A stretch of DNA of 64,000 nucleotides from an uncultured delta proteobacterium (GCA_903901335.1 CAIUQR010000138.1:18179-82178), one strand, 5' to 3'; counted from the stretch's first letter, positions 34,399 through 44,624 are shown. Made by a program: numbers and translations. The notes: generated from the letters alone by a model not told the origin.

Positions 34399-35367
34399 TC
34401 ACCCGTTGCTGTTCTTTTCGCCGCCTTTTTCGCCACCCGAGACCAGATAGAGCAAGGCCATGCGTACCGCCACGCCATTGGTCACCTGATCCATGATCAC
34501 GGAACCCGGCCCATCGGCCACGTCCGGGCTCAGTTCTACTCCCCTGTTGATCGGGCCCGGATGCATAATCAACACATCTTTTTTTGCTCCTGCCAGGACC
34601 TTTCTGTTCACTCCGAAAAAGGTCGCATATTCACGAAGGGACGGGATAAGCGGATCATTCAACCGTTCATGCTGGATACGCAGGGCCATTACCACGTCCG
34701 CTCCATCGACTGCTTCGACAACGCTGTTGCATACCGACGCGCCAAGCTGATCTATCCCTACCGGCATGAAGGTGGCGGGACCTGCCAGTCGCACCGTAGC
34801 CCCAAGTTTCGTAAAACCGATGATATCGGAGCGCGCGACCCTGCTGTGGGCAATATCTCCCACCAGAGCAATGGTCAATCCGGCAATTCTCCCCTTGTGC
34901 TCCAGGACCGTCATCAAATCAAGCAACCCCTGGCTCGGATGTTCGTGGGTCCCGTCACCGGCATTGATGATCGACGCGTTGACATGATGGGAAAGGAGAA
35001 GGGGTGCACCTGAGCTTGCATGGCGGATAATGATGATATCCGGTTTCATCGCCTCAAGGTTTCTGGCGGTATCGATCAGAGTTTCGCCTTTTGTGGTGGA
35101 GCTTGTCGAGGCGGCAATGTTGAACGTATCGGCGCTCATCCGTTTGGCGGCAATCTCAAAGGACAGTCGTGTTCTGGTTGAAGGCTCAAAAAAAAAGTTG
35201 ATGATTGTCTTTCCGCGCAAGGTCGGAACTTTTTTGATCGGTCTTTCCGATATCTCTTTAAAAGAGCGCGCGGTAGACAGGATATGGCCGATATCATCTA
35301 CGGAGAGCTGTTCAATGCCGAAGATATGCCTGTGTCTGAATAAATAGTCTGTTTTTCGTTTCGCCAC
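34399..35367 (-). CDS. pyrB: Aspartate carbamoyltransferase catalytic subunit
   Basis: A 322-residue enzyme forming carbamoyl-aspartate. It shows the carbamoyl-phosphate site [13 protein letters not shown], then [51 protein letters not shown] and [12 protein letters not shown]. The start is a GTG at 35367 without a strong ribosome site. It is followed 13 bases later by pyrC. No regulatory pyrI gene is near. Confidence 0.95.
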   Translation of the reverse strand: MAKRKTDYLFRHRHIFGIEQLSVDDIGHILSTARSFKEISERPIKKVPTLRGKTIINFFFEPSTRTRLSFEIAAKRMSADTFNIAASTSSTTKGETLIDTARNLEAMKPDIIIIRHASSGAPLLLSHHVNASIINAGDGTHEHPSQGLLDLMTVLEHKGRIAGLTIALVGDIAHSRVARSDIIGFTKLGATVRLAGPATFMPVGIDQLGASVCNSVVEAVDGADVVMALRIQHERLNDPLIPSLREYATFFGVNRKVLAGAKKDVLIMHPGPINRGVELSPDVADGPGSVIMDQVTNGVAVRMALLYLVSGGEKGGEKNSNG

Positions 35368-35385
35368 GCAGAAGACTCTTCAATC

Positions 35386-36030
35386 TCAGTGAATAATATT
35401 GCCGAAACGGCCCCAGCGGATTGTCGTGAACCGCTGTACAGAAAAAAGTGACGTATCGATATTCCACGACCAATAAATAATAGAGGCCTTTCCGAGAACA
35501 TCCCGTTGGTCGACAAAGCCCCAGAAACGGCTGTCATAGCTGTTATCCCGGTTGTCACCCATGACGAATATCTTTCCTTCGGGGACCTTGACCGGTCCGA
35601 AGTTATCCCTTGGTCCGGCAGCGGCGGGCACTATGGAATCCGATGTGTACTGGGCATGGATTTCTTCAACTATCTTATCATTAACAAATACCTTCTTGTT
35701 TTTAATGACAACCATATCTCCGGAAACTCCGACAACCCTTTTAATATAGTCCACACTTCTGTCCTGTGGAAAACGAAAGACCACGACATCACCATGATTC
35801 GGTTTTCCGAAAGGGATGAGGATATTCCCGGTAAATGGGTTTTTTACACCATAAAGAAACTTATTGACCAGTAAATGATCTCCTATCTGGAGTGTGGGCA
35901 ACATAGATCCGGATGGAATCTTAAATGCTTGAACAACAAATGTACGTATAAAAAGTGCCAACAGGACGGCAATCGTAATTGCCTCCAGATATTCTTTCCA
36001 TACTGATTTTCTAGTCTCTTTGACGGTCAA
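35386..36030 (-). CDS. lepB: Signal peptidase I
   Basis: A 214-residue membrane protease that cleaves signal peptides. One N-terminal helix (YLEAITIAVLLALFIRTFVV) is followed by the catalytic Ser in FKIPSGSMLPTL, the Lys in DRSVDYIKRVVGVSGD, and the box GDNRDNSYDSRFWG. The start is a TTG at 36030 with a GAGGAG site at good spacing. It precedes pyrB by 18 bases on the same strand. Confidence 0.95.
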   Translation of the reverse strand: MTVKETRKSVWKEYLEAITIAVLLALFIRTFVVQAFKIPSGSMLPTLQIGDHLLVNKFLYGVKNPFTGNILIPFGKPNHGDVVVFRFPQDRSVDYIKRVVGVSGDMVVIKNKKVFVNDKIVEEIHAQYTSDSIVPAAAGPRDNFGPVKVPEGKIFVMGDNRDNSYDSRFWGFVDQRDVLGKASIIYWSWNIDTSLFSVQRFTTIRWGRFGNIIH

Positions 36031-36442
36031 GTGTGGCTCCTCACGCTTCTCTATGAAAGATCAATTTTTTATACCACTTTATAAAAGAACAGCACAAAAC
36101 TACCGCAAACGGGACCTAATTACAAGGTTGATTCACACAAATTACATAAAATCGGGCAGTTCCTCGGTAAAAATTTTTGAACACCGCCGTATACAATATA
36201 CAGAGTATGTCGGTTAGCTGATGGCTATATGTTGTAGAAAATGCCTCAGGATTCAAACTTTCCTCGTATTAACTCCTTGTTTAAAAAGAAAAAAAATGAA
36301 TTTTTTTTTAGTGTTTTCTTGACAAATGATTTTTTTTATGGCCTAAATGAAATTCAGCACAAAGTATTCAGTATCTGTTTGATAGTATTTACTACTTTTT
36401 CTCTTTTTGTTTAAAAATACATCAGTATTTAACCGAACAATC
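36031..36442. other. Divergent intergenic region of lepB and pilM
   Basis: About 410 AT-rich bases with long A and T runs around 36285-36310. It contains the likely pil operon promoter at 36319-36347. No gene found. Confidence 0.4.
36319..36347 (+). promoter_or_regulatory. Candidate promoter of the pil operon
   Basis: TTGACA (36319-36324) is a perfect -35 box. A weak -10 (CCTAAA, 36342-36347, 17-base spacer) follows. It lies about 90 bases upstream of the pilM ATG. Confidence 0.45.
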
Positions 36443-37501
36443 ATGAATCTGCCGTTTTTATCCAGAGAACAGTTGGTAGTCGGTGTCGATATTGGGTCAC
36501 ATGCCGTCAAGGTCTGTCAGCTCGAACGGACGGAAAAAGGGTATGCCGTTGTCAATCTGGGAAGTTCGGTTCTCCCTGAAGGTGCGGTTGACGATGGTAC
36601 CCTGAATGATCCGGAAGCTGTCGGCCAGATAATCTCCGAACTTTTCAAGAATCTAAAAATAAAAAGCAAGAAGGTTGGATTCTCCATCTCAGGATATTCT
36701 GTCATTGTTAAAAAAGTCAACTTAAGCGTGATGGATGACGACAAGTTGGAAGAGCATATCATGGCAGAAGCTGAGCAATATATACCCTTTGACATTGAAG
36801 ACGTTTATCTTGATTTCCAGGACCTCAAGACCAACACTGCCGAATCTGACAGAACTGATGTAATGCTTGTTGCTGCCAAAAAAGAGATCGTGGACGGTTA
36901 TCTTGAGATGCTGGAAAGCTTGGATCTGCAACCAGTCCTTGTCGATGTCGATGGCTTCGCCCTTGAAAATACCTATGAGTACAATTATCCCAAAAACGAG
37001 AATGTCGCCTTAGTTGATATAGGCGCTTCCAAAATGAATATTAACATTCTTACCGGGGGTGTTTCCGTAGTTGCCCGTGATATAGTAGTTGGAAGCAGGC
37101 AACTGACGGACCAGATACAGAATGCCTTTGATCTGGGCTATGAAGAGGCAGAAGCGCTAAAACTCGGATTTACTCCGGCCGCAGAGAAACAGGCTCAGAT
37201 AGAGGCGATATTCACTTCGACATGCACTCAGTGGGTATTGGAAATTAAAAAAGCTATTGATCTTTATCACTCAAACCATCCTGACGAACCTTTAACCAAA
37301 CTTGTTCTGAGTGGTGGTGGCTCAAAAGTTGTCGGTCTGACGGATTTTCTGGCCAGTGAGACATCTCTGCCGGTTGTACTCTTCAACCCTTTTGAGAATA
37401 TGGTCATTAATTCTAAAAAAATTGACACTGAATATCTGAAAAGCGTAGGGCCTGAAATGGCTATTGCTACAGGTATAGCAATCAGGCCATCAGTAATATA
37501 A
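36443..37501 (+). CDS. pilM: Type IV pilus inner-membrane ATPase-like protein PilM
   Basis: A 352-residue actin-like protein. The phosphate-1 loop VVGVDIGSHAVKVCQLER, the EAEQYIPFDIEDVYLDFQ segment, VALVDIGASKMNINIL and LVLSGGGSKVVGLTDFL mark the PilM/FtsA fold. PilM sits on the cytoplasmic side and binds the PilN tail. It is the first gene of pilMNOP, and the ATG at 36443 is chosen over an in-frame TTG at 36407. The product is full length. Confidence 0.93.
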   Translation: MNLPFLSREQLVVGVDIGSHAVKVCQLERTEKGYAVVNLGSSVLPEGAVDDGTLNDPEAVGQIISELFKNLKIKSKKVGFSISGYSVIVKKVNLSVMDDDKLEEHIMAEAEQYIPFDIEDVYLDFQDLKTNTAESDRTDVMLVAAKKEIVDGYLEMLESLDLQPVLVDVDGFALENTYEYNYPKNENVALVDIGASKMNINILTGGVSVVARDIVVGSRQLTDQIQNAFDLGYEEAEALKLGFTPAAEKQAQIEAIFTSTCTQWVLEIKKAIDLYHSNHPDEPLTKLVLSGGGSKVVGLTDFLASETSLPVVLFNPFENMVINSKKIDTEYLKSVGPEMAIATGIAIRPSVI

Positions 37502-37531
37502 ATAGGGTTTTTAGCTCATTTAGGAATAATT

Positions 37532-38113
37532 ATGCTCAGAATCAACCTGCTTCCTATCAGACAACTCAAAAAAAGAGCTAAAGCAAAAAATCAGATTGCA
37601 GTATTTTGTGTCGTTTTTTTGTGCTTTGTCGGGATACTGTGTTTTATCAGCCTAATCCAGATACATAAGATTAAATCCATTGAGTCAAGCATCACAGAGC
37701 TTACCAAAGAGCAACAGCGTCTCGCCCCGGAAATCGCTGCAGTTGACAAGCTTAAAAAAGACAAAGAAGAGCTTGAGAGAAAGATATCGATAATCCACCA
37801 ATTAAAAGCGGAGTCTTCATTAACTGTTCATGTTCTTGATCAGGTAGCTAATGTTGTCGATAACAACCGTATGTGGCTCACCTCATTAAGCCAGCAAGGG
37901 AATTCCCTTTCATTAACAGGAATAGCCCTAGATAATCAGACTGTTGCTGACTTTATGGAAAAGTTGAAAAAGTCCTCTTTTATCCAGGGCGTTGATCTTA
38001 CAAGTTCATCACTCAGGAAAATTTCGGACAGGAATCTTAAAGAATTTTCACTTACCTGCGCCGTAGCAGAGCCCAAACAAACGCAGGACCCAGCAATAAC
38101 AAATGGCAAATAG
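37532..38113 (+). CDS. pilN: Pilus alignment protein PilN
   Basis: A 193-residue bitopic protein. The cytoplasmic tail MLRINLLPIRQLKKRAKAKN carries the INLLP motif that binds PilM. A membrane helix follows (AVFCVVFLCFVGILCFISLI), then a periplasmic coiled coil (about 45-95) and a small alpha/beta domain. It lies 30 bases after pilM. Confidence 0.93.
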   Translation: MLRINLLPIRQLKKRAKAKNQIAVFCVVFLCFVGILCFISLIQIHKIKSIESSITELTKEQQRLAPEIAAVDKLKKDKEELERKISIIHQLKAESSLTVHVLDQVANVVDNNRMWLTSLSQQGNSLSLTGIALDNQTVADFMEKLKKSSFIQGVDLTSSSLRKISDRNLKEFSLTCAVAEPKQTQDPAITNGK

Positions 38114-38150
38114 GTTCGATTAAAACGCATACCTTTCAGAAGATAATTGT

Positions 38151-38780
38151 ATGAAAAAAAGTAACACAGCCATCGCAACCTTCATAGACCTGAGATACCT
38201 GCCACTTGAACTGAAGTATAAAGTTGCAATAGCAGTCTTTCTCTTATTGCTGCCTGTCGTTTTGTTCTTTTTTGTATCGTATCAGCCTAATTATCAAAAA
38301 ATTACTACCCTTTCAGATCAACAGGCCAAAATTGAGGAAAAGCTCAAGGAAATCAGGACAATCCTGCAAAATCGACCGAAGCTCCAACAGGAGTTTGATA
38401 CGACACGGGCCGCTTTTGAGGATGCATCAAAATTATTACCCAAGGACAAAGAAATACCGAAATTACTGGCTGATATATCGGCGCTGGGGCGAACTGCAGG
38501 CCTTGATTTTCTTACATTCAAACCCCAGGCTGATGTCCCTAAAGATTTTTACGCTGAGATTCCTATCGATATCGATCTGATAGGGCCATATCATAATGTC
38601 GGTTTTTTCTTTGACCAGGTGAGTAAACTCGACAGAATTGTATCGGTCTTAAATGTTAAAATGGGCACACCTAAAAAAGAAGGCAATGAGACGCTGCTGA
38701 ATTCCAACTGTAAACTGATAACCTACCGATTCACGAATGTTGAACTCCCAAAAAGCAACCCGAAAAACACCACGAAATAG
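38151..38780 (+). CDS. pilO: Pilus alignment protein PilO
   Basis: A 209-residue bitopic protein. An N-terminal helix near residues 24-44 (VAIAVFLLLLPVVLFFFVSY) is followed by a coiled coil and a PilO periplasmic domain (LLADISALGRTAGLDFLTFK; FYAEIPIDIDLIGPYHNVGF). It pairs with PilN. It lies 37 bases after pilN and 11 bases before pilP. Confidence 0.93.
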   Translation: MKKSNTAIATFIDLRYLPLELKYKVAIAVFLLLLPVVLFFFVSYQPNYQKITTLSDQQAKIEEKLKEIRTILQNRPKLQQEFDTTRAAFEDASKLLPKDKEIPKLLADISALGRTAGLDFLTFKPQADVPKDFYAEIPIDIDLIGPYHNVGFFFDQVSKLDRIVSVLNVKMGTPKKEGNETLLNSNCKLITYRFTNVELPKSNPKNTTK

Positions 38781-38791
38781 AGCGGTATGTT

Positions 38792-39340
38792 ATGAAACAT
38801 TTTACTAAGCAATTTCTAACATTATCTTCAATTAGTATTGGTATTTTCATTACGATCAGTTCTTTAACGTACACAACGTCACACGCAGCCGTCCAGCCCC
38901 AGACTCCCCCGGATACTTCGATGGGAAAAGAAGCTCCCGGATCGCAATCGCTTTCGGAAAAAAGTAACACTTTCGAATACCGCATTGAGGGTCGTTCTGA
39001 TCCTTTTATGCCCTTTCTCTCGGACAAGGCGGATGGGACTCTTAACCCTAATGATATTGTCGAGAACGACGAACAACTCACCGGAATGCAGCTCTTTGAG
39101 CCAGGGCAGTTGACTTTGGTTGCGCTTGTTAACTCCTCTGACCAGAAATTTGCGATGGTGGAAGACGTTTCTGGTAAGGGGTACATTATCAATGAGGGTA
39201 CCAAAGTAGGGAGAAGAGGGGTTGTCCGATCAATAAATCCCAACAAAGTTCTCATCGAAGAGACTGCAATGACACGTGCAGGAAAAAAATTAACAAGTGA
39301 CATTGTCATGGTCCTAAGAAAAGAGGAGAATAAAAAGTAA
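38792..39340 (+). CDS. pilP: Pilus assembly protein PilP
   Basis: A 182-residue periplasmic protein. The signal region is hydrophobic (LSSISIGIFITISSLTYTT); no lipobox cysteine is visible, unlike many PilP lipoproteins. The conserved part is RIEGRSDPFMPF, MQLFEPGQLTLVALVNS, VEDVSGKGYIINEGTKVG, a beta-sandwich that binds the secretin. Its stop overlaps the next start (TAATG). Confidence 0.88.
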   Translation: MKHFTKQFLTLSSISIGIFITISSLTYTTSHAAVQPQTPPDTSMGKEAPGSQSLSEKSNTFEYRIEGRSDPFMPFLSDKADGTLNPNDIVENDEQLTGMQLFEPGQLTLVALVNSSDQKFAMVEDVSGKGYIINEGTKVGRRGVVRSINPNKVLIEETAMTRAGKKLTSDIVMVLRKEENKK

Positions 39341-40914
39341 TGTACAAGAGGCTTGTCACATATAATTTTGTCATCTTCTCCGCACTTTCTGTGCTCTTGT
39401 TTTTTCACTCAAAGTCTTTTTGCGCAGAACCATCCGCATCGAAGAGTGTTTCGTATACCATTCAGGATGTACGGGCCGATATTACCAAAGATTCGATGAC
39501 AATCAGGATTTCCGGCAATACGGCACCTGCATATACGACGCATGAGCAGTTTGACCCCTTCCGTCTTATCATGGATATTGCTGAAGCCACCTTTGATAAA
39601 AAACTGAATGTCAACAAACTTATTCCGGAGAATCAATTCGCCACCCTTTCCACGACCATCCTTAAGGGTCAGTCACCGGAAATTACCCAGTTGGTTTTCC
39701 AGATCAAAGAAAACTATCAATATAAGGTCGAACGGGAGAACAACGATCTTGTCGTGCACGTCCTTCCCGGTGTTGCTTCTCCTGATGCAGCAATTGGAAA
39801 ACGTTCAATAACTAATCAAAATTCAGGTCAATCTGCTTCAAGCAATCCAAAACCCGCTGCTTCAGACGCAACCCTGGATGAACTTATCGGTTCATCGGTT
39901 GCAGCCTTGGAAAAGAAACAAAAAAAGGCTTCTGCCTCAGGGCAGGCCCTTGATCGAGCTTCTAGTATTGAAGATCCATTCACAAATGCCGGATACAAAA
40001 AGCAACGTATCAGCGTCGATTTTTATAAGATTGATATTCATAATGTTTTTAGACTCTTTCGTCAGGTAAGCGACGCCAATATTGTTGTCGATGAAGGAGT
40101 CAAAGGGACTGTTACCATCGCTCTTAATAATGTCCCCTGGGACTTTGCTCTTGATATTATCTGTAATCTTACCGATCTGAAAAAAGAGGAACGTTTAAAT
40201 ACCATCGTTATCTACCCGAAAAAGAAAGATGTCGAATGGCCGGCATCGCCTATTGATAATCTCTCTATCAAGGCGGATAAGGACGTCATACAGCAGGAGG
40301 CGTTGATTGTACAACAGAGCGCAAGTCAGTCGAAAGAGATTACTCAGGCAAAAGAGTTAATCGTTAAGGCCCAAGCAAAAGAAAAGACTGAAGACTATTC
40401 AGAGGCTGCTGCCTTATACGAGCAGGCATTTTCCTTGTGGTCTGCAAATGAACGGATCTCAAGTAAACTGGCAGCTCTCTATCTCGTTAATCTTCATATG
40501 AATGCAAAGGCCGAATTTTATGCTCGAGCGAGTCTTAAAATTAAGCCTGGTAATGACAATGCCGCCCTTTATGCCGCCATTGCCTCAGCCAATATGCAGC
40601 GTAATCCTGAAGCAGTAGAGTTTTTCAATCGAAGTGTCAGCGGGACACCTCCATTGAAAGAGGCTTTAATAAGCTATGCTGCCTTTAATGAAAATTTAGG
40701 CCACCCTGAAGCTGCCTTAAAGCTTCTGAATAAATTCAGTGCTCATTATGGCGAAACGCTGGACACAATGCTCGCCAAAGCAAGACTCTATGATAAACTG
40801 GGTGATTCTTCTAAGGCCATAGCTCAGTATCGTTCAATATTGTCTTCCGGCTTTCAGCTTCGCCCCGATCTTAAACAGTATATCGAAGGTCGCTTACAAG
40901 CCGGAAATTTTTAG
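39340..40914 (+). CDS. AMIN/STN-domain protein with TPR repeats, PilQ N-terminal-like
   Basis: A 524-residue exported protein. After a signal peptide come an AMIN domain (SYTIQDVRADITKDSMTIRI; FDPFRLIMDIAEA; YQYKVERENNDLVVHVLPG) and a secretin/TonB short N-terminal domain (ISVDFYKIDIHNVFRLFRQ; IVVDEGVKGTVTIALNNVPW). A helical TPR-like region follows (about 345-520). In most bacteria the AMIN and STN parts belong to PilQ itself; here they are a separate protein beside an MshL-type secretin. It may anchor the secretin to peptidoglycan and help assembly. Confidence 0.82.
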   Translation: MYKRLVTYNFVIFSALSVLLFFHSKSFCAEPSASKSVSYTIQDVRADITKDSMTIRISGNTAPAYTTHEQFDPFRLIMDIAEATFDKKLNVNKLIPENQFATLSTTILKGQSPEITQLVFQIKENYQYKVERENNDLVVHVLPGVASPDAAIGKRSITNQNSGQSASSNPKPAASDATLDELIGSSVAALEKKQKKASASGQALDRASSIEDPFTNAGYKKQRISVDFYKIDIHNVFRLFRQVSDANIVVDEGVKGTVTIALNNVPWDFALDIICNLTDLKKEERLNTIVIYPKKKDVEWPASPIDNLSIKADKDVIQQEALIVQQSASQSKEITQAKELIVKAQAKEKTEDYSEAAALYEQAFSLWSANERISSKLAALYLVNLHMNAKAEFYARASLKIKPGNDNAALYAAIASANMQRNPEAVEFFNRSVSGTPPLKEALISYAAFNENLGHPEAALKLLNKFSAHYGETLDTMLAKARLYDKLGDSSKAIAQYRSILSSGFQLRPDLKQYIEGRLQAGNF

Positions 40915-40996
40915 GATATTCATCACTTATTGTAGTACTAAGGCAAGAGGTTACTCCGTATTGCATTGCCAATTACTTTACCCCAAGAGGTTTTTC

Positions 40997-42850
40997 ATGA
41001 AGTCAATTCAACAGATTTTCCAATACAGCGGCCTTTTGCTGCTCCTGTTGGTCTTTTCATCATGTAGTTCTCAACCTCCACAAAAAGTTGAAGAGACTCC
41101 CCTCGGCACTCCGGGGTCTGCTTCTGTTCCTCCCCCCAAAGCACAATCTTTCGATTCCAAGACTCTGCCGGTAGAATACCAGAAACCATCGTATGTTGTG
41201 GGTGAAGTACAAACTAAAGAGGATAAAGATCTTGCGCGTTCAGACGTAATTATCAAGGTTGGCGCATCAATTCACTCAACCGTAGGGCCGCAACCATTGC
41301 GGGATATTTTAAAGCGCCTGGCTCTCTTGAAGGGAATGAATATCTCCTGGGCAAGCGATGTTGATCAAAATGCCCTTGTGGATGTTGATATCAATGCAAA
41401 TGACGACTTTAACGAAGCCATTGACCATCTTCTGCTTCAGATCAATTACTTTCATGAAACAAAAGGAAACACTCTTATTGTCAAAAACAAGGAAACGCGA
41501 CAGTTTCATATTGCGATGCCTTTCATTACTCAAACATATGCAACTGATACAGGTGGAGATGTGCTGGGGGGCTCTAAAGACACTAATACTTTCAAGGGGA
41601 AGATAAGTCTTGCTTCAACCGGAAGTCCTGTCGGCACCAGTGTATTTGATAGCAAAGGTGGCAAAGACGAAAAAAAGACGCAGTTTGACATCTGGGCGAA
41701 CATTGAAGGAAATCTCAAAGTCATTCTTGATATACTTGAAGAATCTGAAACTTCCGTTAGCAATCAAGAGCGAGAATTTGGAGGTACGTCCCGATCAACA
41801 GGTGACGGTGGAAGGATAGGCGAAGGTGGTAAAGAAGGAACCGGTGGCTCGGGCATGGGAACCGGGAAAGTCAGCGCAGAATCAAGCGCTAAGAATGCAG
41901 GAGAAGCTAAAAAAGTAAAAACCAGTCGTCAGACCTCCAAAACAGGTGCATATTTTACCATTGATAAGCCTGTCGGAATCATTACGGTTACGGCCACACG
42001 AGACCTTCTTGACAAAGTTGATAACTATTTAACTTCGCTTAAGAAACTAATGTACCAACAGGTAAATATTGAAGCAAAAATTATTGAGGTGCAGCTCAAC
42101 AACACCTCAAGTATGGGTATTGACTGGTCAAATGTTCTCGGCCATGCCAATATTCCTGGCACCAAACCACTAACAGGAACTGTAAATTTTGGAAATGGTG
42201 GGAATGTTTATCCTGGAAATGCGACGCCTAATACCCCAAATTCCCCAAACTCATTCATATCGACATTTACCTTGAATGGCGGAAGCATTAATCTGCTGTT
42301 GAGTGCATTGAAGGATGTTGGTGACACTAAAGTCCTTTCAAATCCGAAACTCAGTGTAATGAATGGCCAGCCGTCCTTTATTACGGTAGGTCGAAACTCA
42401 ACCTATATCAGCAAGGTAACATCTACTGCAACCACCGGGTCCATCAACAACACGGTTACATTTACTGTTGATACATCCAGTATTCTTGCAGGTGTCGGTC
42501 TCGCGCTTACTGCAAACATTATGGATAATAACGATGTTATCATGAATCTTGTTCCAGTGGTATCAAGACTCAAGGATGGTGTGGTTGGGACTTTACAAAT
42601 CGGTTCCGCAGATAATGGTGCCCTGATCGGTCTACCTATTGTGGACGTCCGAGAAATGAGCACAACCGTTCGCGTTAAAAACGGTGAGATGCTTGTTATT
42701 GGAGGCCTTATTGATAATACAGATCAGAATGATAACAAGTCTATCCCTGTCCTTGGTGATATACCACTTATCAAATATCTTTTTGCAAATGATTCAAAAA
42801 CGCTTAACAAAACAGAGCTGATTATCTTGCTTAAACCGACAATCATGTAA
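40997..42850 (+). CDS. MshL/PilQ-type secretin lipoprotein
   Basis: A 617-residue outer-membrane secretin. The lipoprotein signal ends in LVFSSCSSQPPQ with a lipobox Cys. A short N-domain (PLRDILKRLALLKGMNISWA) is followed by a Gly/Ser-rich linker near residues 260-320. The C-terminal secretin domain begins MYQQVNIEAKIIEVQLNNTS and includes VLSNPKLSVMNGQPSFITVG, TVRVKNGEMLVIGGLIDN and LNKTELIILLKPTIM. It forms the exit channel for the pilus. I use the ATG at 40997 (AAGAGG site) since it gives a proper lipoprotein signal. Confidence 0.92.
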   Translation: MKSIQQIFQYSGLLLLLLVFSSCSSQPPQKVEETPLGTPGSASVPPPKAQSFDSKTLPVEYQKPSYVVGEVQTKEDKDLARSDVIIKVGASIHSTVGPQPLRDILKRLALLKGMNISWASDVDQNALVDVDINANDDFNEAIDHLLLQINYFHETKGNTLIVKNKETRQFHIAMPFITQTYATDTGGDVLGGSKDTNTFKGKISLASTGSPVGTSVFDSKGGKDEKKTQFDIWANIEGNLKVILDILEESETSVSNQEREFGGTSRSTGDGGRIGEGGKEGTGGSGMGTGKVSAESSAKNAGEAKKVKTSRQTSKTGAYFTIDKPVGIITVTATRDLLDKVDNYLTSLKKLMYQQVNIEAKIIEVQLNNTSSMGIDWSNVLGHANIPGTKPLTGTVNFGNGGNVYPGNATPNTPNSPNSFISTFTLNGGSINLLLSALKDVGDTKVLSNPKLSVMNGQPSFITVGRNSTYISKVTSTATTGSINNTVTFTVDTSSILAGVGLALTANIMDNNDVIMNLVPVVSRLKDGVVGTLQIGSADNGALIGLPIVDVREMSTTVRVKNGEMLVIGGLIDNTDQNDNKSIPVLGDIPLIKYLFANDSKTLNKTELIILLKPTIM

Positions 42851-43013
42851 ATTAAAACCCTATGATCGTGTTTAAAGTCATCCTCTGAATCTTGTTCGTT
42901 CCTAGGCCGGTCTAATACGAAACGAGACTGAATATGGCATATGTAAGCCGGCCTCTGAAAAAGTCTGACTTTTCGTAAGTTAATTAACTATATTATTTAG
43001 CAGGGAGATAATT

Positions 43014-43913
43014 ATGAAGAGGCTGCAATTTCTGATACTTGGCATTCTGGCATTCACACTGGCAGGTTGTGGTCATACTGTTATTCAGACGCTGAATGTT
43101 CCGGAAGGCCCCGTATACAACGGGGTTGGTAAAGGAAGAACCATGGTTATACTTCCCTTTGCCGATTACACCTTTGCTGACAGTCATGCTTCAGCCCATC
43201 ATCGTTACCTGAAGGTCACCGAGAGTTTGACGGATCGACTGACCGCAAACGGATTTACACTTCCTATCCAGGAAGATGTTTTTCAATATATGACTGAGCA
43301 GAACTTTATCAGCCTTGCCCCATATGATACAGGGGGCGCTAATTCATTGAAACATGAACTCTCCGGTGAATGGGACGATATGACCAAGCAAGAAATCCGC
43401 AAAAATATCCAGGCAATACAGAATTCAGACAATAACAGCGTTTCTTCAAGCCCCGGCACCCATGGATTGACGCCGAGTTCAATCATGAAAATAGGTAACA
43501 ATTTCAATGCGGACTATATCATGCGTGGCCGTATACTTGAGTATAAAACCAGGCAGGAAGTCTCTTGGGCACCATGGAAGAAGGGAGTCATTCCAGTTAT
43601 TGCAGGCGGGAGTTCACAGGCCCTTTTCGGCTTCATCCACCCAGATCAATATGATACACTTGATTCCAAGGTTGAGGGAGGATTTCCAGGTAATATTTTC
43701 CACAATGCTGGAAAAATTGATCAAGGCGTCGTCCAACTACGTGTCTGGGTTCAGGAAGCCGTGACGGGAAATGTTGTCTGGACTAATAGAGTACAAATTC
43801 AGATTTCGCCTGAATCGGTCTTTGCCGATAGTCAGCATGATATTCTTTTCGACCAGGCAATTGAAAAAGGCGTCAGTACCCTTATCGATAATTTTGTCAC
43901 ATATGGATTGTAA
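43014..43913 (+). CDS. Lipoprotein of unknown function, CsgG/GNA1162-like fold possible
   Basis: A 299-residue lipoprotein with signal LILGILAFTLAGCGHT, cleaved before Cys. The opening MVILPFADYTFADS and later ADYIMRGRILEYKTRQE and VQLRVWVQEAVTGNVVWTNR recall CsgG-like and LpoB-like outer-membrane lipoproteins. The region HGLTPSSIMKIGNNFNADY fits a peripheral nucleotide-binding-like fold. It follows the pil operon by 163 bases and ends at a strong terminator, so it may belong to that locus. Function not assigned. Confidence 0.65.
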   Translation: MKRLQFLILGILAFTLAGCGHTVIQTLNVPEGPVYNGVGKGRTMVILPFADYTFADSHASAHHRYLKVTESLTDRLTANGFTLPIQEDVFQYMTEQNFISLAPYDTGGANSLKHELSGEWDDMTKQEIRKNIQAIQNSDNNSVSSSPGTHGLTPSSIMKIGNNFNADYIMRGRILEYKTRQEVSWAPWKKGVIPVIAGGSSQALFGFIHPDQYDTLDSKVEGGFPGNIFHNAGKIDQGVVQLRVWVQEAVTGNVVWTNRVQIQISPESVFADSQHDILFDQAIEKGVSTLIDNFVTYGL

Positions 43914-43940
43914 TTTTACGCTCTGCAATCTGTACCAATA

Positions 43941-43981
43941 AAAAAAGGCCTTGCTCATCGCGATGAGTAAGGCCTTTTTTT
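43941..43981. terminator. Bidirectional intrinsic terminator
   Basis: AAAAAAGGCCTT and GCTCATCG pair with CGATGAG and AAGGCCTTTTTTT, a long stem with A and T runs on both sides. It lies between the convergent lipoprotein gene and secB and should stop both. Confidence 0.92.
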
Positions 43982-43999
43982 ATCAATGAACTCTTTGTT

Positions 44000-44482
44000 C
44001 TAATTGGTACCTTCTTTCTGTTTTTTTGCGTTCTGAAAAATACCCATAAAATTAATCGGCTCCATCAGGAACGGGATAAAGCCTCCATCCACCGATACCT
44101 GACTGACGATCTGTCTGGTAAAAGGGAAGAGCAAAGTGGGACAATCCACCGCAAGGACCATGCTCATATGTTCCTCTGGAATGTTCTTCAATAAAAAGAC
44201 TGCTGCATGTTCTATCTCCATAATAAACATGACTTTTTCTGTCTCACCCTTGGCAATGATCTTCGCAGTGATCCCAAGTGATACTTCCCAGTGATCATCG
44301 CTCACCTTCTTGTTGTTCATCTGGAGATTGACCTCAACTTTCGGTTCTGACTTCTGGGGAAGAAGAAAAATGTCAGGGGCATTCGGATTTTCAAAAGAGA
44401 GGTCCTTGATGTACATCTTCTGCATCCTGAATTCCGGGGTGGTGGACCCACTCATTTCGTCGGGCTTACTCGTTTCTACCAT
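44000..44482 (-). CDS. secB: Protein-export chaperone SecB
   Basis: A 160-residue SecB-family tetrameric chaperone. It has MQKMYIKDLSFENPNAPDIF, VSLGITAKIIAKGETEKVMF, and the C-terminal CPTLLFPFTRQIVSQVSVDGGF stretch in pieces. It holds unfolded exported proteins and delivers them to SecA. It is transcribed alone and ends at the shared terminator. Confidence 0.96.
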   Translation of the reverse strand: MVETSKPDEMSGSTTPEFRMQKMYIKDLSFENPNAPDIFLLPQKSEPKVEVNLQMNNKKVSDDHWEVSLGITAKIIAKGETEKVMFIMEIEHAAVFLLKNIPEEHMSMVLAVDCPTLLFPFTRQIVSQVSVDGGFIPFLMEPINFMGIFQNAKKQKEGTN

Positions 44483-44624
44483 TTTATAACCTCATTTGAT
44501 TTCAATAAATTTCTGATCTTTAGCCATTTTTGATGCATTTTTACAATACGACAGCACGGTAATCGATAGAACTGGAAAGTATTTAACAGTAATTAGATTC
44601 AGGACGCAAGCGTTTCAAACATAT

